Shown here: positions 1-11,091 of the stretch, piece by piece | Layout of the letters: every line of letters starts with the position of its first letter | Position numbering within the stretch: the stretch's first letter is position 1 | Origin: Ophiocordyceps camponoti-saundersi (nom. inval.) | Taxonomy: Eukaryota > Ascomycota > Sordariomycetes > Hypocreales > Ophiocordycipitaceae | DNA length: 35,055 nucleotides | Direction of reading: 5' to 3' | Assembly (NCBI GenBank): GCA_003339415.1 | Contig: PDHQ01000334.1 | Location: forward strand, 1-35,055 | Made by a program: the position numbers and the translations under genes | The notes under the pieces: model-generated | Told to the model about the DNA's origin: nothing | Database searches by the model: none | What the model saw: only the letters and a program-made list of their open reading frames with translations

Positions 1-1683
<1,683 letters not shown>

Positions 1684-1895
1684 CTATCTTTTCCTTATAT
1701 TATATAGCACTACCGTGGCTAATAGCTACTTCTTTTATATACGTTATATATCCTACCCGGCCCCGAGCCGGCCGCGGTCCTACCGCGCTGCGGGGGGTTT
1801 TACCTCCTATAGGAGGGTTTTTCCTACCTAACTTATTATTAAGGTTCTAGCAGCTCTTATAGCTACTAGCGTAATAATATAATAATAATAATTAT
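1684..1895 (-). repeat. Repeat E, copy 1 (inverted relative to 9.6 kb)
   Basis: Read on the minus strand, this 212 bp segment matches 9,608-9,823 nearly base for base. It begins with an ATT-rich run and TTACGCTAGTA, passes through GCTGCTAGAAC and GGTAGGAAAAACCCTCCTATA, and ends in a TATATAA-rich stretch with AAGGAAA. It contains a perfect palindrome CCTCCTATAGGAGG at 1,803-1,816 and the strongest GC islet of the window (about 1,754-1,796). This copy is less mutated than copy 2 and keeps a few CpA/TpG. Its size and GC content would suit a solo LTR or a small element, but no TG...CA ends or target duplication are visible, so its class is open. Confidence 0.72.
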
Positions 1896-2170
1896 CCGCG
1901 CTAGCTTTTTCTTTTTTAAGGAAGGTAGGTAAGGTCTTTTAAAATTAAAAAATAATATAGGAGGATCTAAAAAAATATTACTTCCCCGAAGTATTTTTCT
2001 TTAGGGCGGACGGTTCTCTTTTTAGAGAGGATTCTAATAATATAGAGGTTTTCTTACCTTTATCCGGTAAAGAGGACTCGGCCTTTTCCTTCTTACCTTC
2101 TTCTTATATAAGAACTTTAGTATTTTCCTTACTTTTTTTTTAAAAAAGAAGCTTAGTTTTCTTACTTTCT
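1780..2170 (-). pseudogene. Possible minus-strand coding relic
   Basis: One minus-strand frame running from about 2,170 into repeat E has few stops, all TAA or TAG. It reads as a Lys/Glu/Ser-rich polypeptide followed by a Tyr-rich run and a short stretch like ITLVAIRAARTL. No known domain is recognised. TGA is missing everywhere in this DNA and TAA can arise from CAA by RIP, so this is only suggestive. It may be the end of a transposon ORF that once ran into repeat E. Confidence 0.2.
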
Positions 2171-2734
2171 TCCTTTTATAAGGTAAGTTATTTACTTTTA
2201 CTTTTAGTATTACTTATAGTTTAAAAGTATTCTTAAATAAAGGGTAGCTAATTTCTTAAGGGAATTTTAAGTAAGTAGGGGATATTATTAAATATATACC
2301 TTAGTTAATTTACTTATTTAAATAGTTAATTATAGTTTATAACCGTATTTAAATTAGTAAGGAAATATTTAATTATAATAAATAACTTAGTTCCTTAGAG
2401 AGTATCCTAATATAGTAAGTATTTTTTAATTAGTTTTATTTTACTATACTAAGTTACTAGAAATATTCTATTAAAGAGGTAATGTTTCTTTACTTTTTTA
2501 TAAGTATTAAAAATATAAGCTTCTTCTTTCTTAACTATAGCTGCTTTCTTAATTACTTTAAGAAGTTTAAGGGTAAAAAAATAATATATAGCTAAGGTAG
2601 TATAATAAATATAATAAAGCTTTCTTCTAAGCTAAAAATCTATACTTATAAAGTTTATTAGTAAATATATCTTAAGTTTAACTTACTATCTTAATAGCTA
2701 AAAATCTTATAAGTTAGTAAAATATAAAATTATT
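1896..2734. other. RIP-degraded AT-rich DNA
   Basis: No intact gene, RNA or insertion boundary can be supported. The first 250 bp are pyrimidine-rich on the plus strand (runs of CTTACC and TTCCTT) and include the possible minus-strand coding relic noted separately. The rest is low-complexity AT-rich sequence leading into repeat D. Confidence 0.5.
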
Positions 2735-3445
2735 ATTAGTTAATATACGTTTATATATAATTTACGCTTATATATATAATTCACGCTTATATATATAATT
2801 TACGCTTATATATATAATTTACGCTAATATATATAATTTACGCTTATATATATAATTTACTAATAAGTATATATACTAAGCTAGCTATTAAATAAAGTAT
2901 ATTAAAAATAATAAAATAAGCTAGCTATTAATTATAAAATTATAAGATAGCTATTATAAAAAGTATAAATATATATAAAAGTCTTTTAAAAATTAAAATA
3001 ATAACTATAAAAAAATCTAAATTATTACTTAAAAGAATATTAAGCTAATTATATAGCTAGGAGCTTAAGGAAAATTTCCTAATATAATCTTAAAAGTATT
3101 TACTTAAGGGGATTTTACGGTGATTTTTATATATATTAGTAAAACGGATATTTCCTAGTATACGGTAATTTTCTAGCGCGCGGAGATATCCTTATAAAAT
3201 CCGGAGATTTCTAAAAGTATATTTTAATATTAAATCTAGTTAGAAATTTTAATAAAATCCTAAAAGTTATTATAGAGAAATCTTTAGAGGAAATCTTAGT
3301 AATTCTCTAAATATAAAGGTAATAAAGTTTTTAGGGGAAATTTAAGTAAAATCTTAAAGAGAAATCTTAAGGGGAAATCTTAGTAAAATATTACTAGAGA
3401 CTAGGCGATTTATAAGGGTATTATTATATATCCTATATTAACTAC
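2735..3445 (+). repeat. Repeat D, copy 1
   Basis: This segment matches the reverse complement of 22,755-23,297. Shared landmarks are AAGCTAATTATATAGCTAGG with the adjoining GAGCTTAAGG (near 3,052), the block AAAAGTATATTTTAATATTAAA near 3,211, and ATTTATAAGGGTATTATT near 3,408. The inner part (3,265-3,390) repeats a GAAATCTTA-like motif about five times in tandem-like fashion. No coding frame or termini of a known transposon class are recognised. It is one of the multi-copy families that would have drawn RIP here. Confidence 0.8.
2747..2858. repeat. 19 bp minisatellite, about six units
   Basis: Consecutive ACG starts at 2,747, 2,764, 2,783, 2,802, 2,821 and 2,840 define one 17 bp and five 19 bp units of ACGCTTATATATATAATTT. 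The units are nearly identical; differences include one CpA-bearing unit (ATTCACG) and one ACGCTAAT. The matching position in repeat D copy 2 (about 23,268-23,290) carries only a single unit, so the array expanded in this copy, or contracted in the other. Confidence 0.95.
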
Positions 3446-5400
3446 TAATTATAAAATTTATAAAGTAATACTTTTTATTAGCTTAAGTTTTTTATTTACT
3501 ACGCGCTTTCTTTATAATAGCTTAAGCTTATTATTATATTTCTTAAGCTTAGGCGATAAGTTTATATATTATAATAATAAGGCTTAAGGTATTTAAGATA
3601 TTTTAAAGGCTAAGGATTAAAAGGAGGTTTTATATATCTTTTCTAAGAGTAATTATAAATAGCGCTATATTAATTAACGCGTGCTAAGAAAAGTTATATA
3701 TAAAGTTTAGCGTAAAAAGAAAAATATTCTAATTATTTTAATATTTATTTATATAAAGTTAAAGCTTTTAGTTTAAGTATTAATTAGTTATTTTTATATT
3801 TTTTTATATTTAAAAATAAAGGGCGCTATTATAATAATATTTAATATTTCTTAGCTAGTTAATTTAATTAAGAAATCTTAAAATAAATAAATTAATATTA
3901 TTAGTAGTTTATATATTTAATATATTAAAAAGATAATAAAAATACTAAAAACAATATTTTATAAATATTTTAGCTATATTATTTTTCTTACTTAATAATA
4001 TAGTAATAATCTAGCTTAGCTTATATATAAAAGTTTAAATATAATTATATATAAAATAGTTTTCTAATATTATTTTTTAACTATAAATAATATACTCTTA
4101 TATAAAAACTAAAGTAAGTAAAAGGTATAATAAACTTTAAGTTTTATTTTATAATATCTTTTTTTAATATTTATAATAATTATTTATTTATTTATTTATT
4201 TATATACTAGGGGCTTTTATAATATCTATAGCTTTTATAATATAATAAATAGGAAAAATCCCCTAAAATAAAATAAAACCCCTTAATTATAAAAGAAAAA
4301 GCTTACTATATGCTTATAAAAGAGTATAGTAGTAGCTAATAGTAGTATAATATAATAAGCCTATTACTTAGAGGTAATCTTAGATAATATAAGAAAATAA
4401 GGTAAAAAGGGGAGTATAAAGAAAAGAAAATCTATAAAATATAAGGCGGAAAAAGCGGGGCGGTATAGCGTAGCGCGGGGCGGTATAAGGTAATATAAGG
4501 TAAGGCGGTATAGCGCGGGGCGGAGGAAGGAAAGTTTAAAAGGGGGGGGTAAGGTAAAGTAGCGGGGTAGCCGCTTTATTATCTGTTAGTAATTATAAGG
4601 GGGGGGCTATATTTTTTTCTCTTTTACCTCTCTTTTTCTTTCCTTTTTTTTTATTATTTTTAGAAGAAAGTATATTTCTAACCCGCTCCCTTAACTTTTC
4701 CCTTTAACTTTTATAATAAAAAAAAGGTAATAAAAGTTATATAGCTATATATTAATAAAATAATAATATTATAATACTTAAAATTACTTATAAGAAGCCT
4801 TATAACCTCTCTTATATTATATATATAGCTTATATAATCAGCTAATTATAAAATCCTATATTAGAAATAATAAAATAAGTAATATTATATTATATAATTA
4901 TATATAAAGCTAATAAAATATATAAGCCCTTAATTAGGTAATTATTATAATTATATAAAGGCTTAATATAAATATTAAAAAGTAAGTAAAGCTAAAAGTA
5001 AAGTTAAAAGTAAGGTTAAAGCTTAAAGGCTAACTAAGCTATAAATTTATTTAGGTAAGTTATATATAATAGCTATAAAAATAGCTAAAGATATTAATAA
5101 AGGGGGGGAATTAAATAGCTTATAAGTAAATATAAAGCGGAGTATAAAGTAAAAAAGAGTTAAGCTAATAATTATAAATAAAAGCGGATTTAAGCTAACT
5201 TATATTATACTTAATCGCGGAATAAAATATTAAAGCTTTATTTTATTATAATAATAATAATAATATAAGCTAGCGCCTTAGCTAAGGTAACTACTTTAAT
5301 AGCTACCCTTAATTATTTTTTTATTATTATAGCTATTAATCCTCCTTCTTAGAAGACTCTTATATTAGTCTTATCTTACTTAAATATATATATTATAAGT
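3446..5400. other. RIP-degraded AT-rich DNA
   Basis: No gene, RNA or clear element boundary is seen. The stretch includes a short (TTTA)n run at about 4,180-4,203, a G-rich islet at 4,444-4,574 described separately, G homopolymers near 4,543, 4,599 and 5,101, and a short (AAT)n at about 5,250-5,265. CpG is common in the islets while CpA and TpG are nearly absent. Confidence 0.5.
4444..4574 (+). repeat. G-rich islet with GCGGGGCGGTATA repeats
   Basis: A roughly 130 bp purine- and G-rich islet contains GCGGGGCGGTATA at about 4,455 and 4,475. Partial copies (AAGGCGGTATAGCG, GCGCGGGGCGG) follow at 4,502-4,523, then a run of eight G and AGCGGGGTAGCCGC. The motif has no CpA or TpG and would be invisible to RIP. 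It is probably a surviving scrap of a GC-rich tandem repeat, and no function is inferred. Confidence 0.7.
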
Positions 5401-5409
5401 AAGTAAATA

Positions 5410-5740
5410 ATTATTAAAGCTAGTAAGGCGGGGGGTAAAGCGGTAAAAATAGTAATAATAGTAAAGATAATAATAATTATAGCTAATTTAGCTATTAGAC
5501 TGGAGATAAAAATAATAATAATAGCGAAGTTAAAAGTAAGGGCGGAGATAATAAAGATAATAATAATAAAAGCGGTAATAGCGAAAATAATAATAATAAA
5601 AGTAATAATAGTAAAGTTTATAATAAAAGTAATAATAACGGTAACAATAATAGCGACGGCGGTAATAAAGCTATTAATAAAAATAATAATAATTATTATT
5701 ACTTACTTAAAGCTAAACCTTTATTTAAAGGAATTTAAAT
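5410..5740 (+). pseudogene. Asn/Ser/Gly-rich low-complexity coding-like relic
   Basis: The stretch is built from imperfect AAT-based triplets mixed with AGC, GGT, GAT and AAA. In one plus frame it reads as an Asn-rich, Ser/Gly/Asp/Lys-containing hydrophilic polypeptide, free of stops from about 5,512 to 5,737 (end motif YYYLLKAKPLFKGI). Another frame is also open, so the triplet bias itself may be a microsatellite effect. It leads directly into the Lys/Glu-rich relic shared with the right end of the window, where an (AAT)n array sits in the comparable place. A gag-like ORF with a low-complexity N-terminus is one reading. Confidence 0.35.
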
Positions 5741-6370
5741 TAAAAGTTTATATAAAGTTAAATAAGATTTAATCCGCTATTAGCTAATTATAATATAATA
5801 TTAACTAAATATTATAAAATATTAATTAAAAAATAGCTAATTATATAAAAATAAATTATTTTAAATATATCCTTATTAATATTTATAAAATAAAGTATAT
5901 TTTTAACTTAAGTTTATAAAAGCTAAAATTAAAAATAAAGCTAAAGGTAAAAATAAAAAATAAAGTAATAGCTTAAATACTAATTATTATTAAACTAATA
6001 TTAAGTAATAAATTAAAATAAGTAATAAAAGATAAGGAAAATAATAAAGCGAAAAGGGTAAATAAGGTAAAAAAGGGGGTTATTATAGAAATAATTAAAG
6101 AAGCGAAAAGGGAGATAGGGGCGGGGGAGGTAGCGAAGAAAGTAGCGGAGAAATCTAAGTTAAAGCTAAACTTTATATAAATACTAAAGTCCCCTTTTAT
6201 AAAGTTCGCGTTAGCGGCGTTAAAGCGCGTAGCGGAGAGTAATAATAATAATTTAAAAAATAAGCTTATAAAAGTTAAAAGTACTATTAAGCGTAAAAGA
6301 TAAAGCGGAGGGCGGGGTAAGAAAAGGGATAAAAAGGCTAAGTAGGCTAAGTAAGGCTAAGTAAAGTAAG
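5690..6370 (+). repeat. Repeat K, copy 1 (Lys/Glu-rich gag-like relic)
   Basis: The segment is homologous to the reverse complement of about 34,270-34,935. Shared blocks include AAATTAAAAG near 5,737, GCTAAAGGTAAAAATAAAAA near 5,940, the AGTTAAAGCTAAACTTTATATAAATA region near 6,157, and AAGCTTATAAAAGTTA near 6,263. A relaxed plus frame gives an acidic/basic, Lys-rich chain ending in a basic stretch, compatible with a retroelement ORF1 or gag. No zinc knuckle can be read, and RIP would turn Cys (TGY) and His (CAY) codons into Tyr codons. The family assignment is tentative. Confidence 0.55.
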
Positions 6371-7801
6371 GAGCAGAGTTAAAAGTAAAAAGTAAAGTAA
6401 ATAAATAATAGTAAATATATAGTAAAAATATTAAAAACTATCCCCCGCGCGTAAATTATATATTTAAATATCTTAATATATTTAAATATTATTAAATAAT
6501 AGAAAAAGTTAAATTAATAAAAGCGTTATAAGCGGATAAATTATAAAATAAGTAAGCTTATAATAATCTTATAACTAAATACCTTATTAAAATTCTTATA
6601 GTTTTAAATTAAACTTAAAAGAAATATAAATAAAGGCGTTTTTTTATAAGTAATTAATTTATAATATAAGGTAAAGTAAGCTATTATTTTATCTTTCTTA
6701 TTTTTATAAGGATAATAAGGGGTTATAATTATAAAAATATTATAAGTATAAAGAAACTTATTAAAGCTAATTTTATTATTATAAAGCTAAGTTAAGGCGC
6801 TATTAAGGAACTTTAGAAAGCCTTAATAAATTTATAAAATAATATTAAGTTTTAGTTAAAATAGTTTATAAATAAGGTATCTAAAAGACTAGCTATATTT
6901 CTAAAGCTTTCCTTTTCTAAAGTTTTTATAAAGCTACTATTTTTTATAAAGTTAAGCTTTTAGAGTTTTAAAAAATTAAAAGAAAATATTTAAAGTTTAT
7001 ACTTAAATAATAAAAGAGGATTAAAAGGATTTAAGGAGGATATAAATAAAGCGGGGCTAACCTTTACGTTATTAGTAAAGGTATATAGTAATTCTTTTAA
7101 AAGTAAAGCGGATATAAGCTATAAGTTTTTTAATATAAAGTAGTTAGTAGCTATAAATAGCGCGGTAAAATAGGTAAATATTAATAAGGGGAATAAAGGT
7201 TTTAAACTTAATATAATAAGAAGGGGTAGCTTAATATATCTTAAAAATAATATAAAGGTATTTAAACTAAGTTATAGCTAATTATTAAAAAATAAGGCCC
7301 TTAAGTTCCCCGCTTAGTAAAATTAAAGTAAAGTAAATTATAGCGCTAAAAGTAATTATAAACTTAATAATTTTAATATAATTTTCCTTAACTTAAAAAA
7401 ATAAAAAGCTTTAAGTAAATAATATAAGCTTAGTTAAAGCTAGCTATTAGTAAGTAAGCTTCTTTATAAGGCGGCGGAGATAAGGCTTTTATTAAAGTTT
7501 ATAATAAATTTAAACTTTAAATATATATACTTTTTATATTAATTAGATAATATTCTTATAAAAAACTAATAAAGTTATATTAATAAAGCGGGCTTTTATA
7601 AAATAAAAAAGCTTATTTTTAAATAGCTAGAAAGTTATTTTATACTCCGCTACCTAATTATAATAAATACTTTAAGCTTATTTAAGTTAATAACGGACCT
7701 AAGTAAGGGTACGCTTAATACTAAAAATATTAATATTATTTATAAATTTAATAATAAGTATATTAGTTATTTATTTTAAGCGCTTATAAAAAGATAAGAT
7801 A
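6371..7801. other. RIP-degraded DNA between repeat K and the gag-like domain
   Basis: No intact gene is visible. Isolated CpG islets (for example CCCCCGCGCG near 6,441) remain in AT-rich sequence. By position it could be the body of the element whose parts are repeat K and the 7.8 kb domain, but no continuous frame links them. Confidence 0.4.
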
Positions 7802-8233
7802 TATAATATAGATAATATTAGAGAGAGCAGGGAGCGTTAAGGGACTTTAGTAAAAATAAGAAAAAGGTTTAATAATTTACTATTAACTTTTAAGTAAAAG
7901 GTATAGTTTAAAAAATAAAAGTAAAAAAAAGCTATAATTTATTTAAGGAAGCTAAGGAAGTTAAGGATTTCTATTAGCTTAAAGTATAAGATATAGTTAA
8001 AAGCGCTTATTATATTAAATATTAAAAAAAGCAAAGCTTTAAAAGCTTTAAATAATATAAATAGATTTTATTAAAAGAAATAAAGCGTTATTAATAAACT
8101 TATTAAGCTAATTCCTTATTTAACCTTATAATAAAACCCTTATAAACTTTATTATATAGGATATTTTTTTTATAATTATAATTTTAAAAATCTTATTTAT
8201 AATATTAAGAAAGGAGATAAGATAATAGCTACT
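7802..8233 (+). pseudogene. Gag-like coding relic, paralogue of 12.77 kb
   Basis: The frame starting at 7,802 holds only TAA/TAG stops and reads as a Lys/Leu-rich polypeptide. From GTLVKIRKRF onward it aligns with the frame at 12,768 over about 65 codons with at most one gap. Shared features are KV-stop-F, YL-x-KLR and KI-stop-LKALI, with both internal TAG codons at the same positions, as expected for conserved CAG codons hit by RIP. The domain type is not certain; spacing and composition are gag-like. Element C begins about 55 bp downstream. Confidence 0.4.
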
Positions 8234-8288
8234 TAAAGTTTAATAAACTTTTAAGCTTTTATTTACTTTTTAGAAAACTATAATATTA

Positions 8289-9606
8289 AAAGTCTAATAT
8301 TAAATTTTCTATAAGTAATATATTTTTAAAAAAGCTTAGTTAAGATTATTATAAAAAGTTATTTATAATTTTTTAGAAAGCTAATAAGAATATTATTAAG
8401 CTTAGCGGATTTTTATAATATAATATTAAAAATAATATAGCGAATTTTATTTTTAGTAATTTAAAAGAGAATATTTATTAGGGGGAAAATTTAAAAATAG
8501 AAAAAGATAAAATATTCTCTAAAAAATAAGAAAAAAACTAATAAGCTAAAAGCTTTAATTTTTTTAAGAAAAATAATTAAAAAGTAAAGTTTATATTTTA
8601 TTAAAAAAAGAAATATATTTAAGCTTTAAAAAAGCTTAGCTATAAAATTCTATTTACTAAGCTATAAATTATATAATATAAGAACTACTACTTATAAAAG
8701 CGAGAAATTACCTTTAATTATCTTTTTTTATTTTCCTAATAAATAATTTTTATTATATTATAATATTTTAATATATTTATTTATAATTAAAATTTAATTA
8801 TATTTATTAATACCGCTTAATATATTATATATTTAAAATTATAAAAATAATTTTTAAAATTTAATATAAATATAAATAAAAATTATATTATTAAGGTAAT
8901 TTTAAAATTATTAAGCTAGCTATAATATTTAATTCCTTATATAGCTATATTATTAATTCTTTAATATTTATTATAAACTCTATTTAAATAATAGAAAATA
9001 AAAAGCGGTTTTTTACTTTTATATATAAAATATTAAAGTTAAAATATTTTTAATATAATATTAAGGCGGAGTTTAAAAAAAAAGTAATAAAAAATATAAA
9101 TTAAAAAATATAATTAAAGCTAAGAAAATTAAAATATAAGCTAAAATATATAAGGAAATAATTAAATATATTTTAAATTAAGTTAATAATATTAATCCTC
9201 CGCTTATATATTTTTTAAGTAATTTTATAAAAAAATATAAAAAATTTAAAATAAAGTTAGTAAAAAATAAAAAGAAGTTTTATAAAGTAAGGGAAAGTAT
9301 AGTTATAAAAATCCTAAAAGGGATAATAAGCGTTAAAATTACTAAAGATAATTAGTAGAGTAAAGGCGGAGGTAAAGTATAAGGAGGGAGGAGAGAATAA
9401 TAAGTATAAAAGAGGTTTAATATATATTCTAAATAGTAAGAAGTAAATAATAAATATTTAAAATTTATTATAAAAAAATACTTTTATAAGGTTAAGCTTT
9501 ATAATAAGGTTTTAATTATTAATTTTATATTATTTATATATATAAAAAAAGATTTATTTTTATTTTAAATAAAGTAATAAAAAGTAAGTTTTAAAAATAA
9601 AAAATA
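8289..9606 (+). mobile_element. Element C, copy 1
   Basis: This is a 1.32 kb direct-repeat partner of 16,259-17,586. The two align along their length, with landmarks such as AAAGCTAATAAG-ATATTATTAAGCTTAGCGGA near 8,380 and AATATAAATTAAAAAATATA near 9,093. The homology begins just after a TA dinucleotide and ends at a TA, which would fit an element that targets TA (Tc1/mariner/pogo type). However, I find no convincing terminal inverted repeats and no readable DDE motif, so the class is open. It is strongly mutated at CpA/TpG, more than copy 2 in places. Confidence 0.72.
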
Positions 9607-9607
9607 A

Positions 9608-9823
9608 TTATATATATTATTATTATTATATTATTACGCTAGTAACTATAGAAGCTGCTAGAACTTTAATAATATATTAGGTAGGAAAAACCCTCCTATA
9701 AGAGGTAAAACCCCCTATAGCGTAGTAAGACCGCGGCTAGCTTAAGGCTAAGTAAGATATATAATATATATAAAGAAAGTAGCTATTAGCTACGGTAATA
9801 TTATATAATATAAGGAAAGATAA
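9608..9823 (+). repeat. Repeat E, copy 2
   Basis: This is the inverted partner of 1,684-1,895, directly abutting the end of element C copy 1. The GC core seen in copy 1 has decayed here (GGTAAAACCCCCTATAGCG). The palindrome CCTCCTATAGGAGG has become CCTCCTATAAGAGG, so copy 2 carries more transitions than copy 1. The tail runs into a 10 bp TAAGGAAAGA tandem repeat at 9,811-9,856. Confidence 0.72.
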
Positions 9824-9856
9824 GGAAAGAAGGATAAGATAAGGAAAGATAAGGAG
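9811..9856 (+). repeat. TAAGGAAAGA short tandem repeat
   Basis: About four imperfect purine-rich decamers (TAAGGAAAGA, AGGATAAGAT, AAGGAAAGAT) lie at the end of repeat E copy 2. Confidence 0.7.
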
Positions 9857-10863
9857 AGTAGCGGTATATACTACTTATATAAGCTAGTATATACCTTTTT
9901 AAGGCCTCGGTATATACCTCTTAACCCCTTAGTATATAGCTATATACTTTTTATATATATAGTATATACTTAAGTATATACCTCTTTATAAAGCCTTCCT
10001 AATTAGGAAGCTTTCCTAATTAGGAAGTTATTCTTATAAATTAGTAACTTAGGGCTTAAAAATATATAAGAGAGGGGGGGAGGTTACCCTTACTAGCGCG
10101 GGCAAGCTATTATTAAATTAGTAACTTTAATAAAATTAATTATATAAGTAATTCTTATAAGTATATATATTATTTATAGCTAACTTATATTAAAAGTAAA
10201 ATACTTATTAAAAGAGACTACCTCTATAATATATATTATATTAGTTATATCGGTACGCTTATAAGCTTTAAAAATCTTTACTAAGTATAGCGTAATAAGT
10301 ATTTAGCTTTAATATACGCCTAAACTTACTAATAGTTAAAATAAATTAGCTTAATATATTTTATATAAAGTACGCGGATAATTATATTAAGTATAAGCTA
10401 ATTATTAATCTTATTATAATAAAAGCTATTTACGCTATAGTTAGGGTAGCTTATAAGCTAGGCTTTAGTTATAACTTTTAGTTAGTAAATTAAAATTAAA
10501 GTTATAATAAGTTTAAAGTAAATCTTATACTAATAAGGGTAATAGAAAAATACTATTTAGCGCGTTAAGGAGACTTACGCTATTACGTATTATAATAGCT
10601 TTTACGCTAATTAAGTTATTTAAGCGGCCGCTAGCTATATATTACTTTAAAGCTTATTACCTCCTACTTTTAGTAAAGATCTTATTATTAAAATAACTAA
10701 AAGTTTAACTAATATTAACTAACTTATCGTAGCTATTATAATATAAACTTAGGAGTAGTATATCTTTTATATATAATTAATTAATTTTTATAATTAAGTA
10801 ATAGATAAGTTATATTATATTTACTATATAGCTAAGAATAAAGTAGCTTTATAAGGGACTCCT
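9857..10863. other. RIP-degraded DNA with palindromes
   Basis: The first 200 bp are rich in GTATATAC-type motifs, similar in flavour to 180-310. Two tandem CTTCCTAATTAGGAAG-type palindromes follow at 9,995-10,027. The remainder is unidentified AT-rich sequence with scattered CpG, including a GCGGCCGC at about 10,624. No gene is supported. Confidence 0.5.
9995..10027. repeat. Tandem pair of perfect palindromes
   Basis: CTTCCTAATTAGGAAG (9,995-10,010) is a perfect 16 bp palindrome. It is followed at once by a second copy with the 14 bp core TTCCTAATTAGGAA (10,013-10,026). Each could be a dimeric protein-binding site or a hairpin, or a trace of element termini meeting. No gene lies close enough to argue for a promoter role. 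Confidence 0.85.
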
Positions 10864-11091
10864 TTGCCTTATAACTGCCCCCTTATCTTTATTACTCCTC
10901 TGCTTATAATTAAAACCTTTTCCGCTCCGGTACTTATTAAGTTTAAGTTAGAGTTAGAAGCTAATAAGTTTATTATACTTAATATTACTCCCGCTTCCGC
11001 TATAAAGGAAGCTTCCGCTATTATTAAAAGCGCTATAAGCGCTTATAATATTATATTACCTCCTTATAAAAAGATTTCTAATCTTATTTAA
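10864..11091 (+). pseudogene. 75-codon open frame, C-rich, unrecognised
   Basis: This is the longest frame that begins at an alternative start codon (TTG at 10,864) and ends at TAA (11,089-11,091). The frame is already open upstream of TTG to a TAA at 10,852, so TTG is not a convincing start. There is no ribosome-binding logic in a fungus and no domain is recognised. The product has TP, SAP, ITPASAIKEASAIIKSAISA and PPYKK segments, unlike the Lys/Asn/Ile-rich shadow frames elsewhere. Retention of TCC, CCG and CCC codons suggests a genuine coding relic with few CAA/CAG/TGG codons. Its length alone is within chance, because only TAA/TAG terminate frames here. Confidence 0.3.

Noticed and set aside
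2747..2858. CRISPR array
   Set aside because: Units are contiguous 17-19 bp tandem repeats without spacers.
8289..9606. Assigning element C to the Fot1/pogo family by its TA-flanked ends
   Set aside because: No terminal inverted repeats and no readable DDE motif were found; TA at boundaries is uninformative in such AT-rich DNA.
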